Of a stretch of DNA of 64,000 nt, positions 52,903 through 61,249 are shown piece by piece. The position numbers and the translations under genes are program-made. The notes beneath the pieces were generated by a model. The model ran no database searches. It was not told where the DNA came from and saw only the letters and a list, made by a program, of their open reading frames with translations. Every line of letters begins with the position of its first letter. Positions within the stretch are counted from its first letter, which is position 1. The stretch lies in contig JAFUEV010000072.1 in assembly GCA_017470245.1 (NCBI GenBank), forward strand, positions 27,120 to 91,119, read 5' to 3'. This stretch comes from a bacterium. Lineage in GTDB: Bacteria > Cyanobacteriota > Vampirovibrionia > Gastranaerophilales > Gastranaerophilaceae.

Positions 52903-53886
52903 CTATTTCTTTTCAAAAAGAGCATTTATAAAATCATCAGGATTAAATAATTTTAAATCATCAATTTTTTCGCCAACACCGATTAATTTTACGGGCAAAT
53001 TAAATTCTTTTGCTATAGCAATAATAATACCGCCTTTTGCACTTCCATCCAATTTGGTAAGCGCAACAGAGGTCAAATTTACACATTCAGAGAATAATTT
53101 TGCCTGACTCAAGCCATTTTGTCCGGTATTCGCATCCAATACAAGCATACTTTCCGTCAAACATCCCGGAGCAAGTTTATCAATAACCGATTTAACTTTA
53201 TTTAATTCTTCCATTAAGTTTTTCTTGTTATGCAATCTTCCTGCCGTATCTATTAAAAGAATATCATAATTTTCGTTTTGCGCTTTCTTTATTGCGTCAA
53301 AGACTACTGCAGCAGAATCAATACCATCTTTTCTATATATATCAACCTGAGCTCTTTGTGCCCAGATATCAAGCTGCTCTTCCGCTGCCGCTCTAAACGT
53401 ATCACCTGCAGCCAATAAGACCTTTTTCCCTGATAACCTGAAATTATTAGCAAGTTTCGCAATTAATGTTGTTTTTCCTGCTCCGTTTACACCTGTTATA
53501 AAGAAAATACTTAAACCGTTTTCATTTATATTTAAGGCTGAAGAACCTGCACTTTTAAGAATTTCCGAAAACTCGTCTTTTAAAAACATTTTTATTTGGG
53601 AAGGCTTAACTTTAGTTTGTTTTCTTAATTTATCCGTTATAGAAGATGCAAGATTTACTCCTAAATCTGCTTTTATAAGCAAATCTTCCATATCATCAAG
53701 AATAAAATCATCAAATTCTTCTTCTTCTTCAACACTTGAAACAACATTTTCTACAAGGTTTTGAGTCGTATTTGATATTGTTTTTTTTAATCCGTCAAAA
53801 GAGAAATGCCAAAATGATTTCGGTTTCTCTTCATTTTGCTGCGTTTCTTTATTTTGATTGTCTTTTTTCTTAAAAAAATCAAACAT
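52903..53886 (-). CDS. ftsY: Signal recognition particle receptor FtsY
   Basis: 327 residues. An acidic, Gln/Glu-rich N-terminus (about 1-65) for membrane association, then the NG domain: helical N domain (about 60-120) and GTPase with P-loop GVNGAGKTTLIAKLA, AAGDTFRAAAEEQL, LIDTAGRLHNK, TKLDGSAKGG and closing GVGEKIDDL. It docks SRP-ribosome complexes at the inner membrane. It follows nusB by 13 bases. Confidence 0.97.
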   Translation of the reverse strand: MFDFFKKKDNQNKETQQNEEKPKSFWHFSFDGLKKTISNTTQNLVENVVSSVEEEEEFDDFILDDMEDLLIKADLGVNLASSITDKLRKQTKVKPSQIKMFLKDEFSEILKSAGSSALNINENGLSIFFITGVNGAGKTTLIAKLANNFRLSGKKVLLAAGDTFRAAAEEQLDIWAQRAQVDIYRKDGIDSAAVVFDAIKKAQNENYDILLIDTAGRLHNKKNLMEELNKVKSVIDKLAPGCLTESMLVLDANTGQNGLSQAKLFSECVNLTSVALTKLDGSAKGGIIIAIAKEFNLPVKLIGVGEKIDDLKLFNPDDFINALFEKK

Positions 53887-53899
53887 TTATTTTCTCTGA

Positions 53900-54550
53900 T
53901 TATTTCAAATTATTTTCAAGTACGACTTTACCGAGAATACCGTTAACAAAAGAAGCGGAATCATCTGTTGAATACTTTTTAGCAAGCTCAAGCGCTTCAT
54001 CTATAATAACTTTTAAAGGAGCTTCTTTAACATATAAAAGCTCACAAATAGCAATTCTTAAAATATCTTTGTCCATTTTAACAAGACGGTTAATATCCCA
54101 GCCCAAAGCAAATTTCTTAATTTGTTCATCAATGTCATTTTTATGGATTTTGTATTGTTCAGTTATAGATTTGATATATTGTTTTACGTCAGAATTTTCT
54201 TCCAATGCTGCCATTTCAGCAATTTCAAGAGCAAGCACGGTTTTATCAGCAATATTTAATAAACCATCAAGTTTATTTCTCATATCTTCCGTTGTAGGAA
54301 TAGGAACCGGTTTATCAGAAATACCAATCGGACGTTCAATATTACTTGGATGGTTAGCTTCATACTCATTTATTTGTTCTTTTATTTCCATAATCGAATT
54401 AGCGGCAGTATTAACTTCTTCAATTGAATTATTAGTTAATGTTCTGACAGACTTTATAATGATATCCTGGAAATCAAAATCACCTTGAATAGAATCTAAT
54501 TGAGAAAATAAGATTAAAGCTAATTCTCTTGCTGCACGTCTTGCTTGCAT
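53900..54550 (-). CDS. nusB: Transcription antitermination factor NusB, extended form
   Basis: 216 residues against about 140 in proteobacteria. MQARRAARELALILFSQLD opens the NusB fold; the core resumes late (LGWDINRLVKMDKDILRIAI, VIIDEALELAKKYSTDDSASFVNGILG). The extra roughly 75 residues sit between the first helix and the core, as in the longer cyanobacterial NusB proteins. It binds boxA RNA with NusE in rRNA antitermination. AAGGA precedes the ATG; ftsY follows. Confidence 0.93.
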   Translation of the reverse strand: MQARRAARELALILFSQLDSIQGDFDFQDIIIKSVRTLTNNSIEEVNTAANSIMEIKEQINEYEANHPSNIERPIGISDKPVPIPTTEDMRNKLDGLLNIADKTVLALEIAEMAALEENSDVKQYIKSITEQYKIHKNDIDEQIKKFALGWDINRLVKMDKDILRIAICELLYVKEAPLKVIIDEALELAKKYSTDDSASFVNGILGKVVLENNLK

Positions 54551-54637
54551 ATATCTAAATCCTTTTATTTAATCGTTGTAATAACATTATTAAGACATAA
54601 AAAAAAATAAAAGTATACACAATATGAAAAATTATTC

Positions 54638-54666
54638 TTGACTTTTGTTTATTCTCTTAATAATAT
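54638..54666 (+). promoter_or_regulatory. Promoter of tRNA-Gln
   Basis: TTGACT (54638-54643), a 17-base spacer, TAATAT (54661-54666); the predicted start is about 10 bases before the tRNA. Confidence 0.7.
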
Positions 54667-54681
54667 ATAAATGTTGGTTGA

Positions 54682-54757
54682 TGGGACGTCGCCAAGTGGT
54701 AAGGCACCTGGTTTTGGTCCAGGCATCTCGGAGGTTCGAATCCTTCCGTCCCAGCCA
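54682..54757 (+). tRNA. tRNA-Gln (anticodon TTG) with encoded CCA
   Basis: Acceptor TGGGACG pairs with CGTCCCA; anticodon stem CCTGG/CCAGG closes loop TTTTGGT (TTG); T arm GAGGTTCGAATCCTT. Discriminator G, then CCA in the DNA (54755-54757), unlike the three tRNAs near tuf. Confidence 0.97.
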
Positions 54758-54763
54758 CTTGAA

Positions 54764-54793
54764 GACCCCAATGTAAAGTTGGGGCTTTTTTTA
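54764..54793 (+). terminator. Terminator of tRNA-Gln
   Basis: CCCCAA (54766-54771) and TTGGGG (54779-54784) around a 7-base loop, followed by C and seven T. Confidence 0.85.
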
Positions 54794-54928
54794 TTTCATT
54801 TTTATTACAATAGAACCATTTAACCTCAATTTTTTACTCTCGATATTGTAAAATATCAGGAAATAAAATAAATGAAAGAAATCAGAGAATCTAAAATCGT
54901 TGACAGTTTTTACAAAAGAACATAATAT

Positions 54929-57900
54929 CTACGCTACATTATCATAAATATTATCATTTGCACTATTATAACAGTCATAGAAGTGATTATATAAATTATT
55001 GCATTTTTCTTGGAATAAATCTTTATTGTATATTTCAGGCAAAGCTTCATCACAAATAGTTTCTATTGCTTCTTTTACTTTTGCTCTTGTTGATTGTTTT
55101 TTACGCCAATCAAGAACAAGTTTTTCTTTTTTTATTACCTTAACTAATCTTTGAGCTGCAGCTTTTACTGTTTCAAATTCTTTTTTAGAGAGTTTTGGCT
55201 CTGGTTTGGTTAGTATATCAAGAATAGCAAGTTCTTCTTCTGTTAAATTTTCATCAAGATGGCGTTTTTCTTCTGCCGTTAAATCATTAGTTAATGCAAC
55301 TAACTGAATGTACATTTGCTCCATTGTTAGTTTTCCGGCATTGTATTCATCAATAATTTGTTCAAATCTTTCTTGGAAATGTTTTCTCATATCATTGAGT
55401 TTTAACATCATTGAAAGTTTAGAAGCAATTGTTGATTTTAGTTTTTCTAATAATGCGCGTTGCTTTTCTTTCAGAATTCTACGTTGCAATTCTTCAAAAT
55501 CTATTTTACTTAAATCAAGTTTTTCACCGGCTTTTATTTCGTATGATTTAAGATTTATAGATTCATTAAGCAATTCTTCCACTTGTTGAGCAAGCTTTTT
55601 AACCTCTGTATTATCAATAGACTTGATTGTAACTTCTCTGATTTTTGCGTAAAGAATTGAACAAACAAAAACTAATTTTGCGTATCTTCTAGCCTCACTA
55701 TCAGGTAGAATTGCCTTAAATAACGCTTTGAGGTTTTGTGTTCCTTTTAAAAATTCTGTTTTATCCTTTTCTGTTTCTAATATTGTATTAACGGCTTCTT
55801 CTGTTCTTTTTATACATTCCAACGCCCTTGTATCAAATATTTTATCAACGTCAATTTTCTTAGAATTTAGAAGTTCTATCATTTTTTTAGCTTCGGCATC
55901 TAAAAGCTTAATCAATTCTGCTTTTGTTTCCGCTGGATCTTCTTCAGAAGTTCCGCCGTCTGTTGGCTCTCCATATATTGCCAATGCTTTTTGTAATGCT
56001 TTAAATATGCCTATATAATCAACTATCAGACCGTTATATTTTCCCTCTGCTACTCTGTTTGCTCTTGCTATTGTCTGCATCAGGGTATGTTCTTTTAAAA
56101 TTTTATCAAGATAAAGAGTTGAGATAGTCGGGCAATCAAATCCGGTAACCCACATTGCACATACAAACACTAATCTTAACTTATCTTCTTTATCCTTAAA
56201 TTTGGTAGCTAAATCTTCCGATTTCATTCTCTTTCTGTGTGGAACAATATCAACACCTTTTTGTTTCATCTGTGCATCTTCGTTCTGAGAAGAAGACACT
56301 ACAACTGCCATATCGGTTTCTTTCATATAATTGATTTTATCTTGCAAAACTTCTTTGTCGTCTTCATTGGCAGTTTTTAATCTGTTTTCAAGAACTTTAA
56401 TATATTTATCCCACTCAATTTTAACTTTATCATACATTTTAATCGCAGTTGCTTTATCAATTGCAACATACATTGCTTTTCCCATAAAACCACGATTCAT
56501 AAAATGTTCTACAACATCTTTTGCGATTGCATCAAGTCTGTCTTCTCTTGTAATTACTTGATACATATTTACATATTCTTTTTCAAATTGTTCTTCCTGT
56601 TCATCTGTAAAGTCGGCAGAGTCTATAATGTTTTGGAGTTGTTTTTCTAAATCACCATTTGTAATCTGCATTTCAGGTATTCTTGCTTCGTAATACAAAG
56701 GAACAGTAGCAGCGTCTTCTATTGATTGTTTGAATGTATATTTGCTTACGTAATCTCCGAAAACGACTTTTGTCTTTTCATCACCTTTCATAAGAGGTGT
56801 TCCTGTAAATGCTATAAATTTCGCATTAGGCAGAGCTTCTCTCATGTTCATTGCTAATGTTCCGTATTGTGTACGGTGTGCTTCATCAGTAATTACGATA
56901 ATGTCGTTTCTATCAGATATTTGTTCAAAACTTTGACCTTTTTCTTCTGTTCCAAACTTTTGAATCATTGTAAAAATAGTTCGGTGATCTTCCTTTAATA
57001 GCTGCTTCAAATGTTCTCTTGATGTCGCCTGAATATTTTGTTCTGTAACCGCACCTGTTGAAACAAAGTTTTTATAAATCTGTTCATCAAGGTCTGTTCT
57101 ATCCGTAACAACTACAAATGTCCAATTCCCTTTTATCTTTCGTAGTATTTTTTGAACAAAAAATATCATTGAAAAACTTTTTCCGCTTCCTTGCGTATGC
57201 CAAAATACACCAAGTTTTCCGTCTGTATTAGTTTTAAATCTTTCTATTGCACTATTAACCCCTAAAAATTGATGGTTTTTACCGCAAATCTTTATTGTTC
57301 CGCCTTTTGTTTCTTGATAAAGAGTATAGTTTTCAACAATATCTAACAAATTTTCCGGCTTACACATACCAATCATTAAAGTATCAGCAGGAATTATACC
57401 TTTTGTTCCGTCATTATCAATCTTTTTCCAATCAGAAAAATGTTCCCATTTAGAGGTTAATGTACCAAATTTAGCTTCTGTACCGTTTGAAACAATAATA
57501 AATGCGTTGTACCAAAATACTTGTGGTATCTCTTTTTTATAATGCGTAATATTGTCATTAAAAGCATTTTCAATGTGCTTATGGCTTGCTTTAAGCTCAA
57601 TAAATACAAGTGGTAAACCATTAACAAAAAGTATTAAATCAGCTCTGCAATTATATCTTTCGCCTGATATTTTGAATTGTCTAACAAGTAAATATTCGTT
57701 GTTTTGTGGTTCTTGAAAATCAATAACCTTAACAATATCAGTTGTATCAATGCCGTCATTGTCTTTAAATTGAACCTTAACGCCATCTTTAATCATCGAA
57801 TATATTTGCTTATTTGCTCCAATGGGAGTTTTAGAAGATAAGTCCTGCGTTAATTCATAATATGCATTATCTAAAGCTTCTTGCGGTAAATTTGGATTCA

Positions 57901-58081
57901 GTTTTAATAATGCATAACGTAAGTTTTTTGACAAAATAACTTCATTAGTTGTTTGTCTGCCAAAAGTTGAATTATCTCTGCCAACTATTTCAGAAGTTGC
58001 ATCAAAAAGTTCAAATCCAAGTTCTTCCTTGCATTTTTCCATTAAATCTTTTTCAAAAGCTTCTTCTGATAGTTTGTGCAT
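54929..58081 (-). CDS. hsdR: Type I restriction enzyme, R (motor/nuclease) subunit
   Basis: 1050 residues. N-terminal nuclease domain with the PD-(D/E)xK core ending LVFIELKAS near 160; superfamily 2 helicase motor with Walker A GSGKSFSM near 298, VVVTDRTDLD, DEAH box ITDEAHRTQYG near 400, FTGTPLM, and the second RecA lobe with VTGFDCPTISTLY and ARANRVAEGK; C-terminal helical/coiled-coil region that docks on HsdM. It translocates and cleaves unmethylated DNA. Its ATG overlaps the fic stop by one base. Last gene of the operon. Confidence 0.97.
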   Translation of the reverse strand: MHKLSEEAFEKDLMEKCKEELGFELFDATSEIVGRDNSTFGRQTTNEVILSKNLRYALLKLNPNLPQEALDNAYYELTQDLSSKTPIGANKQIYSMIKDGVKVQFKDNDGIDTTDIVKVIDFQEPQNNEYLLVRQFKISGERYNCRADLILFVNGLPLVFIELKASHKHIENAFNDNITHYKKEIPQVFWYNAFIIVSNGTEAKFGTLTSKWEHFSDWKKIDNDGTKGIIPADTLMIGMCKPENLLDIVENYTLYQETKGGTIKICGKNHQFLGVNSAIERFKTNTDGKLGVFWHTQGSGKSFSMIFFVQKILRKIKGNWTFVVVTDRTDLDEQIYKNFVSTGAVTEQNIQATSREHLKQLLKEDHRTIFTMIQKFGTEEKGQSFEQISDRNDIIVITDEAHRTQYGTLAMNMREALPNAKFIAFTGTPLMKGDEKTKVVFGDYVSKYTFKQSIEDAATVPLYYEARIPEMQITNGDLEKQLQNIIDSADFTDEQEEQFEKEYVNMYQVITREDRLDAIAKDVVEHFMNRGFMGKAMYVAIDKATAIKMYDKVKIEWDKYIKVLENRLKTANEDDKEVLQDKINYMKETDMAVVVSSSQNEDAQMKQKGVDIVPHRKRMKSEDLATKFKDKEDKLRLVFVCAMWVTGFDCPTISTLYLDKILKEHTLMQTIARANRVAEGKYNGLIVDYIGIFKALQKALAIYGEPTDGGTSEEDPAETKAELIKLLDAEAKKMIELLNSKKIDVDKIFDTRALECIKRTEEAVNTILETEKDKTEFLKGTQNLKALFKAILPDSEARRYAKLVFVCSILYAKIREVTIKSIDNTEVKKLAQQVEELLNESINLKSYEIKAGEKLDLSKIDFEELQRRILKEKQRALLEKLKSTIASKLSMMLKLNDMRKHFQERFEQIIDEYNAGKLTMEQMYIQLVALTNDLTAEEKRHLDENLTEEELAILDILTKPEPKLSKKEFETVKAAAQRLVKVIKKEKLVLDWRKKQSTRAKVKEAIETICDEALPEIYNKDLFQEKCNNLYNHFYDCYNSANDNIYDNVA

Positions 58082-59142
58082 TAGTTATCTCCTTTTGAAT
58101 ACCACGCTCCGCGACCTTTGGCGTGTAGGGTTAGTATTTTTTTATTAACTAAAGTCTGCAATGCTTTTTTAACGGTGTTTCTGTTTGCGTTTGTATATTC
58201 AACCATTTTAGCGGTGGTTGCTGATGATTCAACATTAAAATAAGACAATATTTTTTCCTCTAACTCTGTTAAATCACTATTTAATGTAGTTTTACCTTCA
58301 TTGTTAATTTTATATTCTAATCTAACTTTCTGCTTTTGTAATGTTTTTAAGAAAAATTCCAACCAAGGTTCAAAGTTTGGTTCTTCGTTTCTTAGAGTGG
58401 TTTGAGTTTGCCTTAGGGCTCTATAATAACCTTCTTTATTATCTTCAATTACTGCTTCCATTGAACTATAAGGTACATAAGTATAGCCTGCTTTTAATAG
58501 CAAAAGACAAGTCAAAGCTCTTGATAATCTGCCATTTCCGTCTTCAAAAGGGTGTATTGCTAAAAATTCTACTATAAATACTGCAATAACAATCAATGGG
58601 TGAAAAAATTTGTCTTCAAGGTTTTTTCTTGTCCAAATAACCAATTCTTCCATTTTTAAAGGCGTTTCAAAAGGTGTTGCGGTTTCAAAAACAATACCTA
58701 ATTCTTTACCGTCTGGAGAATATGCAGCTACGGCATTTGATACTTTTTTATATTCGCCTTTGTGCCTTTCATCTTTTGATGAATATTGCAAAAGTATTTT
58801 ATGTAATTGTTTAATATAATTTTCAGATAAAGTAATAACTTCCCAATCTGCAAAGATTGTATCCATTAGTTTTGCATAACCTGCAACCTCTTGTTCATCT
58901 CTTGTTGCAAAAGATTGTTTGTTTATTGATGATAAAAGCTTTTCAACCTCACTATCTGACAATTTATTGCCTTCAATACGATTAGAAGAGCCAACACTTT
59001 CAATCGTTGCTACTTTTTTTAAACTTTTTAATCTATCGGGTGTCATCTTACCCAATAATTTCCAAGTGATTTTAAATTCATCAATCTCTGAAATTATTGT
59101 GAGCATTTGGTTTGTGATTTTAATATCATCAGTTTTAATCAT
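58081..59142 (-). CDS. Fic-family protein (predicted AMP-transferase) with inhibitory motif and winged helix
   Basis: 353 residues from the ATG at 59142 (the frame's first codon is a TTG at 59157 inside a palindrome). N-terminal region with VGSSNRIEGNKLSD, fitting the (S/T)xxxE(G/N) inhibitory helix of class II Fic proteins. Core motif HPFEDGNGRLSRAL (near 200) fits HPFxxGNGRxxR, so it should be catalytically competent. C-terminal winged-helix-like region (from about 285: LEEKILSYFNVESSATTAKMVEYT, NTVKKALQTLVNKKIL). Fic enzymes usually transfer AMP from ATP to a hydroxyl of a target. It is coupled to hsdR and has its own repeat-bearing promoter. Confidence 0.9.
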   Translation of the reverse strand: MIKTDDIKITNQMLTIISEIDEFKITWKLLGKMTPDRLKSLKKVATIESVGSSNRIEGNKLSDSEVEKLLSSINKQSFATRDEQEVAGYAKLMDTIFADWEVITLSENYIKQLHKILLQYSSKDERHKGEYKKVSNAVAAYSPDGKELGIVFETATPFETPLKMEELVIWTRKNLEDKFFHPLIVIAVFIVEFLAIHPFEDGNGRLSRALTCLLLLKAGYTYVPYSSMEAVIEDNKEGYYRALRQTQTTLRNEEPNFEPWLEFFLKTLQKQKVRLEYKINNEGKTTLNSDLTELEEKILSYFNVESSATTAKMVEYTNANRNTVKKALQTLVNKKILTLHAKGRGAWYSKGDN

Positions 59143-59150
59143 AAATTGGA

Positions 59151-59197
59151 TATCCAATTTTTATTCTATTTTATCCAATTATATCCATTTTTATCCA
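59151..59197 (-). promoter_or_regulatory. Phased TGGATA operator-like array over the fic promoter
   Basis: On the minus strand TGGATA occurs at 59192-59197, 59182-59187, 59172-59177 and 59151-59156, with a degenerate copy AGAATA at 59162-59167. Steps are 10, 10, 10 and 11 bp. The last copy is half of the perfect palindrome TTGGATATCCAA (59146-59157) just before the ATG. Confidence 0.7.
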
Positions 59198-59206
59198 TTA
59201 TGTCAA
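59178..59206 (-). promoter_or_regulatory. Consensus sigma-70 promoter of fic-hsdR
   Basis: TTGACA (59201-59206), exactly 17 bases, TATAAT (59178-59183): a perfect match to the housekeeping consensus, starting 12 bases after the previous gene's stop and covered by the TGGATA array. Confidence 0.85.
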
Positions 59207-59217
59207 GTCAAGTAATT

Positions 59218-60033
59218 TTATTTTAAACTTTTTAAAAATCCTTCGGCTTTTTCCTTGCGTTCTTTGTTGTCTTTAATTAGGACACAGAATAATAAAAGCT
59301 GGTATAGTTCGTCATACCATTCTTCGAGTTGTTTATTATCAAGATTCTCTATTTCTTTTTTGTTGTTATGCTTGATGTTTAGTTTGTTTACAAGACCGCG
59401 TGTTTTGTCAAAATATTCAGAAAATCCTGCAACCCCTTTTTTAAGTAATTTTTCATATTCTAAATATATTTTAAGTAATAAGTTTCGCTTTTGATTTAAA
59501 TCGCCTTTTAATGATGCGTGATTATACATTAAAATAGCAATAGCTGTATCCTTTGAAGATATTTCTGCAACAGAAGTTGTCGCCGGATTTTTGGGAACTA
59601 GCAATACCTTATCTTCTTTTTCTATGTTTAGACATTCATAATTCAAATGATCAAGTATAATTTCAATATTTTTTTCAAGCATGAAAAATTGCTGTGATTT
59701 TTGAAAGTTAGGAAATGTAAGTTTTGTATTTGCCAAATTAATAATATTTAAGTAATATTCAAGCCGTATCAAGATATTTTTAGTATCATGTTTTTCTGTA
59801 TCGATTCCTAATTTACTTCGCATTTCTTGGCAACTTAAGCATGTACCTCGTTGCTTCCAGTTAAAAAATAATAGCTCACCAACAACTGCTTCAATATTAC
59901 CTTGTTGTTGCTGAAATGTCATACCATTAGTAACATACAAAAGAGCATTAGAAAATAAAGTGTCAATTTTATTAATTTCTACTTTAATATCAAATTTATC
60001 TGCTAAAATTTCAAAAATGTTTTTGCGTTTCAT
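59218..60033 (-). CDS. Unknown protein within the type I restriction operon
   Basis: 271 residues, mostly helical, no signal peptide. It has an isolated Cys-x-x-Cys (GTCLSCQEMRSKLG) near residue 80, too little for a zinc site by itself, and a C-terminal LEEWYDELYQLLLF helix. I recognise no family. It lies between hsdS (40-base gap) and the fic promoter, the usual place of accessory genes in type I restriction loci, so an associated defence or regulatory role is possible on position alone. Confidence 0.6.
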   Translation of the reverse strand: MKRKNIFEILADKFDIKVEINKIDTLFSNALLYVTNGMTFQQQQGNIEAVVGELLFFNWKQRGTCLSCQEMRSKLGIDTEKHDTKNILIRLEYYLNIINLANTKLTFPNFQKSQQFFMLEKNIEIILDHLNYECLNIEKEDKVLLVPKNPATTSVAEISSKDTAIAILMYNHASLKGDLNQKRNLLLKIYLEYEKLLKKGVAGFSEYFDKTRGLVNKLNIKHNNKKEIENLDNKQLEEWYDELYQLLLFCVLIKDNKERKEKAEGFLKSLK

Positions 60034-60072
60034 GTTTTATATTATAAGCAAAACAAAGAATAATTTAAAAAA

Positions 60073-61248
60073 TTACAAAATCTCTAAGTTTTCAACATCA
60101 ATTTCGCCGGAGATTAGGCGGGGAAGAAGTAGGTTGCGTGTTTGTTTTAAATTCATATTTTTGTGTTTTAAATGGTTTATAGTTGCCATTATCGGCGTTA
60201 TTATTTTTGAATAATATATTGTTAAGTTATTAGTAGGCAATATTACCTTTTTAGCAATTAAATCATTCCAATGTCTTTTATATTCTTTTGTTTCTATTAA
60301 ACTATCTATCAAATAGTATAGAAATGCGATAGGAACAGTATCTGATGTTATAGGAATTACATTTGGACCAATAGAAAAATTTTCTACTAACATTTGCATT
60401 TTACAAGTATGGTCTCCGAAAATAATTAACGGTTTTTCTGGATTTGCATAGAAATCAGGTTCATTATTATGAAACCCTAAAAATTCAGCAGTTGATTGGT
60501 CTATAACAATTGTGTTTCCGTGTGAAATAACATTGTCTTGTGTATATTTGTTTTTTGCTTTTAATCGTTTTAATAAACTTTCCACTAACACTACTTCCCA
60601 ATCACTTGGAATTTCACCGAGGTCGGTTTGTTTGAAAGTTGCGGTTTCGTGGTTTGGAAATTTGAAATCAACAAACCATTCCTTATAGATTTTTTGAGCC
60701 ATTTCTTCCAAAATCTTTATCCGCTTGTTGTTATTCTCTATCAAATCATCATAGTTTGATAAAACCTTGGCAATCTTATTTTGAGTATCTATTGACTCGG
60801 GATAATATATGTATGAATTTAAAACATCATTTTTGTTGATACTTGGTTGAGCTCCACCTCTATCCAGTGCTTTTATGCTCTTGTTGTTTTTAAGCAAATA
60901 ATAATATAAAAAATTGTTTAATAGTTTATTATTACATCTTAAACCTATGGTGTTTTGCACAATTGCAACATCTGCAGATGGAGACATTGATACATTACCA
61001 ATTCCATTTCCAACTAGAGTTATTATAACATCATCTTTTTCAAGATAATTTCTAAGAAAGTTATTAAATAAATCTTTATCTAGATACCTAGTAACATTAC
61101 ACAAATTAGGATATTTTTCATTTTGAATTAAAAAATTATCAATAACAGGGTATTGCCCACAAGTTAGATAATTTTTTGGATTTTTACCTCTGTTATCTAT
61201 TACCTTATCTATACAAGATTCAATTGTGTCAGTTATCCATATACTCAT
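60073..61248 (-). CDS. hsdS: Type I restriction enzyme, S (specificity) subunit
   Basis: 391 residues from the ATG at 61248, directly after the hsdM stop (the frame is open 12 codons earlier inside hsdM). It has two target-recognition domains, each followed by a conserved helix: the first ends QNKIAKVLSNYDDLIENNNK with IYKEWFVDFKFP, the second starts LGEIPSDWEVV and ends in NLKQTRNLLLPRLISGEID. The two domains read the two halves of a bipartite target; the sequence recognised cannot be read from the protein. Confidence 0.95.
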   Translation of the reverse strand: MSIWITDTIESCIDKVIDNRGKNPKNYLTCGQYPVIDNFLIQNEKYPNLCNVTRYLDKDLFNNFLRNYLEKDDVIITLVGNGIGNVSMSPSADVAIVQNTIGLRCNNKLLNNFLYYYLLKNNKSIKALDRGGAQPSINKNDVLNSYIYYPESIDTQNKIAKVLSNYDDLIENNNKRIKILEEMAQKIYKEWFVDFKFPNHETATFKQTDLGEIPSDWEVVLVESLLKRLKAKNKYTQDNVISHGNTIVIDQSTAEFLGFHNNEPDFYANPEKPLIIFGDHTCKMQMLVENFSIGPNVIPITSDTVPIAFLYYLIDSLIETKEYKRHWNDLIAKKVILPTNNLTIYYSKIITPIMATINHLKHKNMNLKQTRNLLLPRLISGEIDVENLEIL

Positions 61249-61249
61249 A

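Noticed and set aside
54872..54925. 17-residue frame with an AGGAAA site (MKEIRESKIVDSFYKRT)
   Set aside because: Too short to support as a gene. It could be a remnant left by island insertion next to tRNA-Gln, but nothing else supports that.
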